From NCBI RefSeq assembly GCF_022539315.1, contig NC_066336.1:1678600-1742599 (forward strand): a stretch of 64,000 bases of DNA, in the 5' to 3' direction. A program made the position numbers and the translations under genes. The DNA is from Serinus canaria (lineage: Eukaryota > Chordata > Aves > Passeriformes > Fringillidae). The notes under the pieces were generated by a model. It saw only the letters and a list, made by a program, of their open reading frames with translations. It was not told the DNA's origin and made no database searches. Shown in pieces: positions 21,485 through 32,053 of this stretch (position 1 is the first letter of the stretch; each line of letters opens with the position of its first letter).

Positions 21485-21795
21485 GAGCCAGGTAGGGGGT
21501 GGCAGGGACAGGGGCAGGGATGGGGACAGGGACAGGGCAGGGGCAGGAGAAGGGGCAGGGGGAGGCAGGGGGAAGCAGGGGCAGGGGGAAGTAGGAGGAG
21601 GCAGGGGGTGGCAGGGACAGGGACAGGGGGAGGCAGGGGGAAGCAAGGGGAGGCAGGGGCAGGAGCAGGAGCAGGAGCAGGGGGAGGCAGAGCAGGGGGA
21701 GGGCAGGAGAAGGGGCAGGGGGAGACAGAGCAGGGGGAAGTAGGGGCAGGGGGAGGGGGAGGGCAGGGGGAAGCAGGGGCAGGGGGAGCAGCCGC
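21485..21795. repeat. Polypurine, G-rich tract of about 310 bp
   Basis: The plus strand is almost entirely A and G with spaced C ('gggcagggggaggcaggggg'). Units of 6-12 bp are shuffled, not phased. It has strong potential for G-quadruplex or triplex structure and abuts a CpG-rich block. Confidence 0.9.
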
Positions 21796-21814
21796 CTCCC
21801 GCCGCGGGGGTCTC

Positions 21815-22035
21815 GCCGGCGGCGGCGCGTTCGGGTCAGCGCTCCGGCTGAGCAGAGCGGGGCTGACGCGCTGCTAATTGAACCAAATGCCCATTAGAGC
21901 TGCGAGGGGCAGGTGGCTGACACGCGAGGAGCCCGGGGCCGCACGGCCGGAGCATCCCCGCCTCCCCCCACCGCGCTCCCAGCGCCGCCGACAGCTCATT
22001 AGGGACCGCTAATCACCCCCGAGGTGTGCGCTCAG
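21815..22035. promoter_or_regulatory. CpG-rich block with TAATT/ATTAG words
   Basis: It starts CpG-dense ('cgccggcggcggcgcgttcg'), then carries 'ctgctaattgaacc', 'gcccattagagctg', 'agctcattaggg' and 'cgctaatcaccc'. The mix of CpG island and homeodomain cores suggests a regulatory element or minor promoter. No transcript evidence is available. Confidence 0.38.
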
Positions 22036-22284
22036 CCCAGGACAGCTGGGCATGGCGTGCCTGAACCCTCCCCGAACACCCCCGTGCCACCCCTGTGCCC
22101 CTCTGTGTGTGCCACCCCTGTGCCACCCCGTCAGGGAGCGGGCAGGGGTCCAGCCTTGCCCCCTGGGGCACAGACAGCCCCCAAAGGTGCCGTGTGGCTC
22201 CAGACAAGCTCCACACTCGGGAATGGGGGAGCAGGGCTGGGGTCCCCCATCGTGGGGCCAGGCTGTGCCAACCCCTGTCCACAT

Positions 22285-22590
22285 CCTTCTTAAAATTATT
22301 CTTAGTTTTCATCTTAATTCAGAGTAAACTTAATTATATGGGTATGCTCAAGAACACAAACTCAAACTAATGGAAAACTGAGAATTTAAAGGGGATTAGC
22401 CAAGTCGCAGAAAAAGAAACCTGTGTGTGAGAACGGCCTCTTTGGAATGGTACTCACTTTAGCATGGTTTAGTTCCATTCCCAACCAGCACTGAGTTAGA
22501 ATTTTTATTTCTAATAAATCTTAATAAAATTAAGAATCTTAATTTTTTATTAAGAATCTTAATAAAATTAAGAAAATTACTCCGGGGCTG
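22285..22590. other. AT-rich block with direct-inverted-direct repeats
   Basis: The left part is unique AT-rich sequence. At 22517-22572 an 18-bp word appears twice in direct orientation, flanking a near-perfect inverted copy (see findings). It could be an old transposon remnant; none was recognised. Confidence 0.5.
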
Positions 22591-23514
22591 GGGGTGACGT
22601 GTCCCACAGCAGCCTCCCCTGAAAGGAGGGTCCAGGGAGGAAAGCAGCACCCTGCCCCTGTGCCAGGGCTCACCAGCCCCATGCCCAGCCCCAAGCCCAG
22701 GCAGTGCCCAGCTGTGGCTGCTTTCAGAGCCAGGGTGGGTGCTGTGCAGCTGGATGGGTCCCTGGGGTGGTGTCCATCCTGTGCTGGTCCTGACCCATCT
22801 CCCCCACACATCCTGGTGGTTCTCAGTGGGTCTGACCCCACTGGAGCCCCCAGTGTACCCCCCAGTGCAGCGCCCCCGGCACGGAGTGCCCCTCACCCCT
22901 GTGTGCACCTGAGGTTGTTCCAGAGCTGCCCCGGTGCCCCCCTTCCCCTGCTGACCACAGGCAGCTCCCAAACCCACCAGAGACACAACTGACACCCACC
23001 AACCAACCACCCCCAGCTCCCCACACCCCCAGCAGCCCCCCGTGCCCAGCACCTGCCCCACAGCCAGGGCCACCAGGGCACCCCAGGGCACTGCAGCCCC
23101 TGGCCTGGCACAGAGCGGGGATCAGCACCCACAGGTGAGACTCCTGCACCCCCCGCAAGGAGGGCACACATGGGGACACTGCTCGTGGCCAGGCTGGCAG
23201 CAGAGTGCCAGTGTGTGTGGCACAGGTGGCACACACGGCCCAGCACACCTCTCCCAGCCCTGGGACTGTTGCTGTTGCCATGGCAGCTGCTCTATTTTAG
23301 CCAGCTGCCATCACCCTGTGTCCCCTTCAGAGCCAGGAGTGTCCCCCTGCCCTGGGGAGAGCCCAGGGAGCCCCAGAGCCCAGGAATGGCTTTCCCTGAG
23401 CCCAGGGGGGCAGACACAGCACCAGGGGACCACCACTGAGCGCTGTGGGCAGTGGGGTCACAGCAGCTCAGCCAGCAGGCCCCAGAGAGGTGGGTCAGGG
23501 GATGGCTCCGAGAG

Positions 23515-23745
23515 CCACAGAATCCCCCAAGATTCTGGGACCTGTTGATCCTGGGAGGGACCACCAGGATCAACAGGGCGGCTCCTGGCCCTGCACAGAC
23601 ACCCCAACAACGCCAAGGACCCTAACAATGCCAAGGACTCCAAGAACACCAAGAACCCCAAGAACACCAAGGACCCCAACCTGCACAACCCTCAGAGCCT
23701 CGTCCAAACACTCCCAGAGCTCTGGGCACCTCAGCCTGGGGGGAA
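23515..23745 (-). repeat. CR1 LINE fragment with an internal simple-repeat expansion
   Basis: 'gagccacagaatcccccaag', 'gatcctgggagggaccacca' and 'cctcgtccaaacactcccag' match a CR1 subfamily also seen at 55.5 and 57.2 kb. Between them, 23596-23682 is an inserted run of 'caaggaccc' and 'aagaacacc' words not expected in CR1. Confidence 0.65.
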
Positions 23746-24178
23746 GGGGATGGATGGATGGATGGATGGATGGATGGATGGATGGATGGATGGATGGATG
23801 GATGGATGGATGGATGATGGATGGATGGATGAGGATGGATGGATGGAGGATTGATGGATGGAGGGATGGATGGATGGATGGATGGATTGATGGATGGATG
23901 GATGGATGGATGGATGATGGATGGATGGATGGATGGATGGATGGGCTGGATGGATGGATGGATGGCTGTCTGGCTGGCTGGCAGGCTGTGCTGGCATGGA
24001 TGATGGATGCGGCTGGCTGGAGCTGGCTGGCTGGCTGGCATGGACTGGATGGCTGTCTGGCTGGCTGGCTGGCTGGCTGGAGTGGCTGGCTAGGCTGGAT
24101 ATGGAGGCTGGCTGGCTGGCTGGGCTGGCGGGCTGGATGGCTGGCTGGCGCTGGCTGGCCTGGGGTGGCTGGCTGGCA

Positions 24179-24212
<34 letters not shown>

Positions 24213-24590
24213 GGGGCTGGCTGGCTGGCAAGCTGGCTGGCTGGCTGGCTGGCAATGGGCTGGGCTGGCTGGCGGAGGGGGCTGGCTGGATGGCTGGCTG
24301 GCAGGCTGGCTGGCTGGCTGGCTGGATGGCTGGCAGGCTGGGTGCTGGCGGGGCAGGCTGGCTGGCATGGCGCTGGCTGGCTGGGTGGGGGCTGGCTGGC
24401 TGGCATGGTCTGGATGGCTTGGATGCGATGGCTGCGCTGGCATGGATGCTGGATGCTGGCTGGCTGGCATGGCTGCATGGCTGCGAATGGCTGGATGGGT
24501 ATGGGTGGATGGCCTGGACTGGAGGATGGGGATGGACTGGATGGCTGGATCGTATGGGATGGCTGGCTGGCTGGCTGGCGTTCAGAACCT
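23746..24590. repeat. Tetranucleotide satellite: (TGGA)n passing into (CTGG)n
   Basis: The first 200 bp is nearly pure 'tgga'. From about 23945 the units change to 'ctgg' with scattered 'catgg' and 'atgg' interruptions up to 24590. The frames across it on both strands are low-complexity (Trp-Met-Asp-Gly and His-Pro-Ser-Ile types) and are not genes. Confidence 0.97.
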
Positions 24591-25121
24591 AGTGCCTGGC
24601 ACTGAGTGATTTCAGTGCTGGGGAACACCACCACACCTGCCTGGTCAACCCAGCTACCACAGCCTGCACAAACACCCCCCTTGCCCTGGGCCTCTCCTGA
24701 TGGAGCCAGAGCAGCCCCAAAGCCTCCCTGGCAGTGCTGGGGCTCTGAGGGACACCCTCTCCTCCAGCCACAGCAGTTCCCAGGCTGGGTCAGCACAGGA
24801 GGGGCCACAAGAGCTGGTCCAGCACAGCTGGGACAGGTCCCATCACCCCACAGTGTCTGCCAAGCCCTGTCCTGCCCCACCACCCCGAGAGTCTGTGCTG
24901 CCCACCCTCAAAGGGGTGACCTGAGGGACAGAAGAGGAGCCCAGGGGTGATGATGAGGAAGGCAGTGATCCCTGTGAAACCTGTGTGCAGAACCACACCC
25001 CTGCCAATCCCCCAGCACTCCCTCATGCCCCACAGGCTCCCCAGAGGGCTCATTAGATCAGAGCAGGGCTGAGGATAACGAGCAGGCACACACTCCACTC
25101 TAGGGCCACGGGCAGGGCTGG

Positions 25122-25280
25122 GGAGCTGGGGACCCCCCTATGGGGCTGGAGGATGTTTGGGGAGCTGGGGACCCCCCTATGGGGCTGGAGGATGTTTGGG
25201 GAGCTGGGGACCCCCCTATGGGGCTGGAGGATGTTTGGGGAGCTGGGGATCCCCCTATGGGGCTGGGGGATGTGTGGGGA
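25122..25280. repeat. 39-bp tandem repeat, four copies
   Basis: Four nearly identical copies built on 'ggggagctggggacccccct' and 'ggggctggaggatgttt'. The last copy has diverged. Confidence 0.92.
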
Positions 25281-25984
25281 GAGCCCAGCCTTCCCCTAGT
25301 TCCTGCAGCAGCCTCACAGAGCTGTGGGCACCCAGCACCCAGCTGCAGCTGCCCTGGCACCAGGTACCTGCCAGGGGCACAGCCCCACGGTTCTGGGCTG
25401 GCCCCACACCCTCCCTGGCTGTGGGGTCACTGCAGGTGCCACTGCAGGGCTGGGCAGGGGACAGCCAGGACCCCTGCCCACCTCCTGCCTGTCCTGTATC
25501 CCTGCCTGGATTGTGCCAGAGGGACTGGGTCCAGCTGAGCTGGTGTGCTGCCCATCTCAGCTCTGTGGCCCTGCCATGGGCCCCTGCTCACCCTCAGGGC
25601 TGGAAGCAGCTGAACCACCTGCCCGGGCAGCTGGCCAGGGGACCTGGCAGTGCCACAGGGCACAGCACTGCCCTGGGGACCTGTGCCAGCTCCCACTGCC
25701 CACCCAGCTCTCAGGCAGCCCCAGGGGATGCTGTGGGGCAGGGGGTGCTGAGCAAGGGGGGAGCACAAGGTTGGACTGCCCAGGGCTGGGCTCCAGCCCC
25801 AGCAGCCCAGCTCGCCTGAGGTGCCAGCACAGCTCTGCAGGGTGCCCACATCCAGCTAAGGGACATCAGCCCCCCTGCCTTTGGGGACAAAACCCACCCA
25901 GAGCACTCCCTGCCTGCCCAGACCCCCCTGCAGCAGGTGAGGCCAGCTCAGACCCTTGGGGGACCCTCTGTTACCCCGTAATGC

Positions 25985-26165
25985 TCTAATGACACCCCAG
26001 AGCTGGCCACCAAAATAGCTGCAGTAAATCACCCCGAGCCGCCGTGCAATTTTTGCATGAAATTACAGGATTTTTTCCCCTGGGTTCAATTTCCTCCTCA
26101 CCAAGTTCTCACCGCAGCCAAATCATTAAAGCAGCAGCACTCCCTTTTCCTCGGGTACCGCTTGA
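25985..26165. promoter_or_regulatory. AT-rich intronic block, candidate regulatory element
   Basis: 'gctctaatgacacc', 'caatttttgcatgaaattac', 'tcaatttcctcc' and 'aaatcattaaagcagc' lie in unique sequence inside a GC-rich intron. Confidence 0.38.
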
Positions 26166-26673
26166 TGTCCCTGCTGCCGCCGGGGCTGGCTGGGGACAGC
26201 GGCGTCCCAGTGCCCCCAGGCACCCCTGTCTGTGCTCACAGAGCCCCGAGCTGCTCCCAGCCCGAGGCGAGGCACATCAGATCCTGCCGAGACCCCGGGG
26301 ACAGCCAGCACCCAGCAGGGATGCCAGAGGTGCCCCAAGCAGGATGCAGAGCCCCCGCGGGGGGGTCCAGCCCCAGCAGGCAGAGGAGCTGGCTGTTCCC
26401 AGGAGGAAACCGCCTACTCCTCCTCCTCCTCCTCACCGCCTGCGGGAGGAGGGGGGGAGCAGCAGCGCTCAGCCCGCACCACCCCGTGACCCACGGCGAT
26501 GCTCAGACACCCGGGGGAGGGTGTGGTGCCATGAAACATCGCCTCTGGGTCACCTGGCAGGGACACAGCCACATGTCACCCCCGTGTCTCCGTCCTGCCC
26601 AGCTCTCTGAGCACCGCAGCCCCCCGAGCTGGGCAGCAGCAGGAGCCCCAGAGCCGGGGCGGGGAGTCCAGCC

Positions 26674-26712
26674 CCATCCTCATTCTCATCCTCATCCTCA
26701 TCATCCTCATCC
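26674..26712. repeat. (CTCATC)n microsatellite
   Basis: About six copies of 'ctcatc' with small interruptions. Confidence 0.9.
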
Positions 26713-26814
26713 TGCCCTGCCTGTGCCACCAGGGCTGGCCAGATTTCCAGCCTGGAGCTGCCTCCGAACTGGACTGTTCCCAGCGAGCCGGGGAGGGCTG
26801 GGCAGAGGCACGTG

Positions 26815-27080
26815 TCCCCCCCATGTCCCCCTTGTCCCCCGTATCCCCCCCATGTCCCCCCATCTACCCCCTCGTGTTCCCCGTGTCCCCCCTGTTCTCT
26901 CCATATCCCCACCATATCCCCCCCATGTCCCCCCGTGTTCCCTCCCTGTTCCCCCCCTCGTTCTCCCATGTTCTCCCTGTGTTCCCCCATATCTCTCCTA
27001 TGTCCCTCCGTGTCCCCCCGTGTCCCCCGTGTCCCCTTGTGTCCCCCTTGTTCTCCCGTGTCCCCTCCACCCTGTTCCCC
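26815..27080. repeat. C-rich tandem of gtccccc words
   Basis: Shuffled units 'catgtcccccc', 'cgtgttccc' and 'cgtgtcccc' of 9-15 bp. Runs of C on plus, and so G on minus, give i-motif and quadruplex potential. Confidence 0.85.
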
Positions 27081-27264
27081 CACTCTGCTCCGGGGGTTCC
27101 CCGCCTGCCCCCATCCCCTCCCCGGGGGACCAGCCCCCCAGGGGTGCCCCGAGCCCTTCTGTGCTGTGCCCTGCAGCCACGGGGCTTTCAAGGGACCACG
27201 GAGCAAAGCCAGGCCCTCTCCACCACCTGTGTCCCACCAGGACCCCCACGGGGCTGCTGGAGCA

Positions 27265-27405
27265 GGGAGAGGCTCCTCCAGCAGGGACAGCTCCCCCATC
27301 AGGGACAGCTCCCCCGGCAGTGACACCTCCCTGAGCAGGGACAGCTCCCCCGGCAGGGACAGCTCCCCCGGCAGGGACAGGCTCCCTGAGCCCCAGGGCA
27401 GCTCC
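27265..27405. repeat. 15- to 18-bp minisatellite, about eight copies
   Basis: Built on 'cagggacagctcccccgg' with variants carrying 'tgacacctccctgag'. Confidence 0.85.
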
Positions 27406-27461
27406 TGGAGATGAGGAGCTGCTCTGGCCATGCATGGAAAGGGCCTTTGCTTCTCAAATAG

Positions 27462-27690
27462 AGTCAGACAATCCCAGAATGGTTTGGAAGGGACCTTAAA
27501 GCCCATCCCTTTCCATGGCAGGGACACCTCCCACTGTCCCAGGTCTGTCCCAGCCTGGCTTTGGGCACTGCCAGGGATCCAGGGCCAGCCACAGCTGCTC
27601 TGTGCCAGGGCCTCCCCACCCTCCCAGGGAGGAATTTCCTCCTGCAAGAGATTCCACCCCATCACCAGCAAGGACAGATGGCAAAGGTTT
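27462..27690 (-). repeat. CR1 LINE 3' fragment
   Basis: 'aatcccagaatggtttggaa', 'gggaccttaaagcccatccc', 'catggcagggacacctccca' and 'ggcactgccagggatccagg' are CR1 in reverse, ending near 'aggaatttcctcctgcaaga'. Confidence 0.9.
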
Positions 27691-28187
27691 GGGAGAACTC
27701 AGGGCTCTCAGCCCTGAGTGGATGGGGACCAGAGGGGTGGCCAGGACAGCAGGGACATCCCTGCCACCAACTGCCCTTGACTGGGAGATTCTTCATGGAA
27801 CAGTTTTATTCCAAAAAAAAAAAAATTTAAAATCCCAGCTGCTCCAGCAAACAAATGTTTGTACCCGTTTGCAGGTTTGTACCAGTTTGCAGAGGGTGGA
27901 GCAGGGGAGAGCTCAGTGATGCCTCTAAGGGAGAAAATCCTCACCACGGGGACTCGCTGTGCAGAAACGTGGCAAGAAGCACTATTTAAAAAACATCTCT
28001 GAAAATAAGGAGCAGTTTCCAGCCAGTGGTGGGGCTGAGTCCATCTGGTTCAGCCCACGGCGCCCTGGCAGGCTCTGGGCTGTCCCTGCTGTCCCCAAGC
28101 TGCTGTCCAGTGCCCTGCTGTCCCCAGGCAGCCCTCGAGCCAGAGCCCCCCTGCCAGCACACACTGAAAGCCTCCAAAATCCTCCAA

Positions 28188-28325
28188 ACCATCCCTGGCA
28201 GTGCCCAAGGCCAGGCTGGTCAGGGCTGGGAGCACCTGGCACAGTGGGAGGTGTCTCTGCCATGGCTGGGGTGGCACTGGGTGGGCTTTGAGGTCCCTTC
28301 CAACCCAAACCATGATTCTGTGAAC
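28188..28325 (+). repeat. CR1 LINE 3' fragment
   Basis: 'ggcagtgcccaaggccaggc', 'gaggtgtctctgccatggct' and 'gaggtcccttccaacccaaa', then 'gattctgtga'. Confidence 0.9.
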
Positions 28326-28866
28326 ACCTCACATAACCCTGGGGTGCCCTGGGGGTCTCCCCAAGGGGGGTGCTCTTAGGGGTGAGAGGCTCACAGCTGG
28401 GGTGGCTCCTGTGTAGGGTCCAGGGGTAAAGAGGAATGGAGCTGTGCCCTCAGGAGCCCCCATGGCAGTGCCCTGGGGTGGGGGGGGGCGGTTCTCAGCC
28501 CCTGTTGGGGCTGGGCAGGAGCCAAGGGCCAAGGTGTGGTCGGGGACATGTAAAAACCATCCCAGGGGGCTGAAAGAACAGCCCCCAGCCCTGCAGCAGC
28601 CCGGGTGGGTCACAGCCCTGCCCAGGATGTCCCCAGGCTGCCGAGGGGTGTCACACACTGCTCCGGTCACACCCCCATGGCACAATGAGCACCACCCTGC
28701 ACAGGGGCACCTACACTCACAGCCCCTCCCGTGCCCCCCATCCCCAGCCCCCCTCCTGTGCCCCCTGCCACCCCTGCTGGCTCAGCTGACCCTTTTTTGA
28801 CAGCCCGGGTGGGTCCCAGCAGCCTGTGCTCAGTCCCAGCACACAGAGCCAGGAGGAGAGGAGGGC

Positions 28867-28894
28867 AGGAGGAGGAGGAGGAGGAGGAGGAGGG
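28867..28894. repeat. (GGA)n microsatellite
   Basis: Nine triplets of GGA on the plus strand. Confidence 0.92.
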
Positions 28895-30159
28895 GAGCCT
28901 TCCCCCACGCTCAGCAGCTGCCCAAGGGTAGGCTCAAAGCCCCCCTGTGCACCAGAATGTCCTTGTGCCAGGGACAAAGCCCTCCCACACACCCCGGTGC
29001 CCTCCAGGCTGTGCCAGGACCCAGCAGCCTCCGGGCACCCACTGGGCACAGCTCTGCCCACGACGTCTGTGGCGGAGCCCTGGTGTCACCTCATGGATCT
29101 CTGGTGTCACCCCACAGATCCCTGCTGTCACCTGGGCTCCTGGTATCGCCCCACAGAGCCCTGATACCACCAACAAACTCACTCCCGCTCGTGGGCACAG
29201 CCCCACTGATGGGTGGGGAAAGGGGGACCCCCAGGACACCCCCTTGCCCCGGGGGCTCAGTGGTTTCGGGGGGCTAGATCCCCTGGGCGCTGCTCCCAAG
29301 GGTGTCTGTGCAGGAGAGGGGCTGGCTGCCAGCAGGGCTCTCCAAAACCAGCCCAAAGCATTGCCCAGCCCAGCCCACGGGGCTCAGCAGAGGATCCACG
29401 GGAAGCGCTGGCCAGCGGCGCTGCAGGCTCGGGTTTCATCCAAACACATTCCCTGGGCAGGGCTGAGCACACGGGAATTTCCTGGCTCTGCAGCCACGGC
29501 TGGAGACAGCTCTTGGAACTGCCCCTCCTGGGAGGCTCCCAGCCTGCCCTGCCCGGGGGTCTGAACGCCGATGCGTGGGGTTTGGGGGGTGTCTGGTACC
29601 CCCGAGATGTGCACTGGGAGTGGGGGACACGCCACATGGGGTGGGACAGGGCAAAGCTGCTCAGGGGCATGGGGAGCTGCCCACTGGGCTGGGATGGGCT
29701 CGTGGCATGAAGGGCACCCTCAGCTGCAGGCAAACACCCCAGCTCCAGCCTGTCCTGGGTGCTTTACCCACCTCCCCAGCGCCCTCCTGCCCAAACCAGC
29801 CCCCCGAGGTGACCAGCAGAGTCCAGAACGCCCAGCTGCCCTGGAGCCTTGCCAGCATCCCTTGGCTGCTCTTCCCTTGGGAACACCGAGTGCCCACAAG
29901 CCCAGGCACAGTGCCCAGCCCTGTGTGCAGGCACAGGGCCCCCAAGCCGTGCTTTTCCTCCATCCCTGAGCTGCCTGAGGCTCCCCACACTCAGCAGACC
30001 CACGAGGCACCTGCAGTGAGCAGAGTGGGGGCTGAGCTCTGTCACAGGCCAGGACAGCTGACCATGGCCAAAGGGACATCCCATCCTGTAGGAAGATGTA
30101 CCCAATATTTAAACTGGGGGATTGAGGCACCAATTTCAGGGCAGAGGCTGGAGGGAGAT

Positions 30160-30352
30160 CTTGTGTTTATTGTTTTAATTGGAGTTTATTTATTTATTTA
30201 TCTCTCTCCCCCCTCTCTCATTTCATTCCATTATTTCATTTATTTAACTGTTCTTATCTCGACTATGGGTTTTTTACCTGCTCACAGCTCTCTCCCCATC
30301 CTACCAGGGAGAGGGGTAAGCTGGTGGCTGTGGGGTATTTGGTGCCATGACA
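30160..30352 (+). mobile_element. 3' part of an ERVL-type avian LTR
   Basis: The order 'cattccattatttcatttat', 'ttaactgttcttatctcgac', 'gggttttttacctgctcaca', 'ctctctccccatcctaccag' and a terminal 'ggtgccatgaca' follows the R-U5 end of avian ERVL LTRs as I recall them. The 5' portion and any target duplication are not evident. Confidence 0.55.
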
Positions 30353-30556
30353 AATGGGGACACTTCCTGCCAGGCTGGTGCCTCATCCTTCCATCCCTGC
30401 TTGGAAAGAGCAGCTCTGGGACTTGCCAGCCTGTGCCCAGCACCCAAGGCCACCCCAGCAGCACGGCCCTCCCAGCAGGGCTGTCTGGTGAGAGGCTGGG
30501 CACAGCAGGAGGCAGCTGGGGACCCCCAGTACCTGCCTGGAGCTCCCGGCTGCTGG

Positions 30557-30648
30557 GTTACCCGGGAAACAGCGATGACATCGCACGGGAGGCAGGGAAA
30601 CTCTGCCCGAGGTGTGCGGGATGCCATCGCCGCCGTTGCCAGGGAAAC
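30557..30648. promoter_or_regulatory. Two X-box-like (RFX) motifs 78 bp apart
   Basis: GTTACCCGGGAAAC at 30557-30570 and GTTGCCAGGGAAAC at 30635-30648 both resemble the RFX X-box (GTTRCC, spacer, GGYAAC) with a mismatch in the right half. The segment between is CpG-rich. Function is inferred from motif similarity only. Confidence 0.35.
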
Positions 30649-31204
30649 AGCAGGCGACATCCTGCAGGTGAGGGGGGTGCTGGGCTGGGGGCCTGGCACT
30701 GCAGTCCAGAGGGGCTGGTGCCCTGTGGCACACACCCTGGGGGCACTGAGGTTGGCTCTCCCATTGCCAGCCCCCTGGGCCACTGGTGAGGTGACAAAGA
30801 GGGGACATTCCCCATGGGGACAGTGCCACCTGCCTGGGCTGCCTTGAGGTTGGCTCTCCCATTGCCAGCCCCCTGGGGCAACAACGAGGAGGGGACATTC
30901 CCCTTGGGGACAGTGTCACCCCTCCTGGGCTGCCCTGCTGGGCTGTTGAGCAGAAACAGAGAAGCCACCGTGTCCCAGCTCTGGCTGGGCACTCTCTCCC
31001 TGCCCCCCAACTCCTGGCTCCCCAAAAAACAACACCCGGAACACGTTCTCCTGCTCCCAGCCCGAGGCAAGGCACATCAAATCTTCCCAGGGACCCCGGG
31101 GACACCCAGCACCCAGCAGGGATGCAGGAGGTGCCCCAAGCTGGTTGCTGCAGCTCCCCCCTGCAGAGCAGGGCAGGGGCTGGCAGTGAGCCCACAGCAC
31201 GGAG

Positions 31205-31692
31205 GGGGAGCTCTGCCCCCCTGTGCCACCTCCAGCTCCATCACAGCCTCTGCTGCTCCCTCCCGGGAGCTCTGCACCCCTGTGCCACCTCCAGCTCCAT
31301 CACAGCTCCCTCCCAGTGAGCTCTGCCCCCCTGTGCCACCTCCAGCTCCATCACAGCTCCCTCCCAGCGAGCTCTGCACCCCTGTGCCACCTCCAGCTCC
31401 ATCACAACTCCCTCCCAGTGAGCTCTGCCCCCCTGTGCCACCTCCAGCTCCATCACAGCTCCCTCCCAGTGAGCTCTGCCCCCCTGTGCCACCTCCAGCT
31501 CCATCACAGCCTCTGCTGCTCCCTCCCAGGAGCTCTGCCCCCCTGTGCCACCTCCAGCTCCATCACAGCTCCCTCCCAGGAGCTCTGCCCCCCTGTGCCA
31601 CCTCCAGCTCCATCACAGCTCCCTCCCAGGAGCTCTGCACCCCTGTGCCACCTCCAGCTCCATCACAACCTCTGCTGCTCCCTCCCAGGGCT
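31205..31692. repeat. Minisatellite, about 49-bp unit, about ten copies
   Basis: The unit carries 'agctctgcccccctgtgcca', 'cctccagctccatcacagct' and 'ccctccc'. Three copies include an extra 'ctctgctg'. Copies are over 90 percent similar by eye. Confidence 0.93.
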
Positions 31693-32029
31693 GGAAGCAC
31701 CAGGGACGCCTCAAGATTTTTCCCAGTGTCCCAGACTCTGCCACCAGGGATGCTCCATTCCCCCGGGCAGGGTTACCCCCCGCTCTGAGCGCTGTTTGGT
31801 CACACGGGGTGGCAGGAAAGCCACAGCCACGGCCACTGCAGGGGTCCCTGGCAGGATACAGGGATGCTCCCCCGGGGCAGGCAGCGGGATGAGGGAATGC
31901 TGCCAGAGCAGGCACAAACGAGCAGCACCGGGGGTAACAACGAGCCAGGGGGCTCTGAGGCAATTCCTGGTGCAGCCTCTGCCCCCCCAGCATGGCTCGG
32001 GAAAGACACAGCCAGCACAGGCAGCCCGA

Positions 32030-32053
32030 GGAGGAGGAGGAGGAGGAGGAGGG
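32030..32053. repeat. (GGA)n microsatellite
   Basis: Eight GGA triplets on the plus strand. Confidence 0.92.

Noticed and set aside
23445..24883. Long frames of Trp-Met-Asp-Gly (plus) and His-Pro-Ser-Ile (minus).
   Set aside because: Direct translation of the TGGA/CTGG tetranucleotide repeat in every frame; no start context, splice sites or non-repeat domain.
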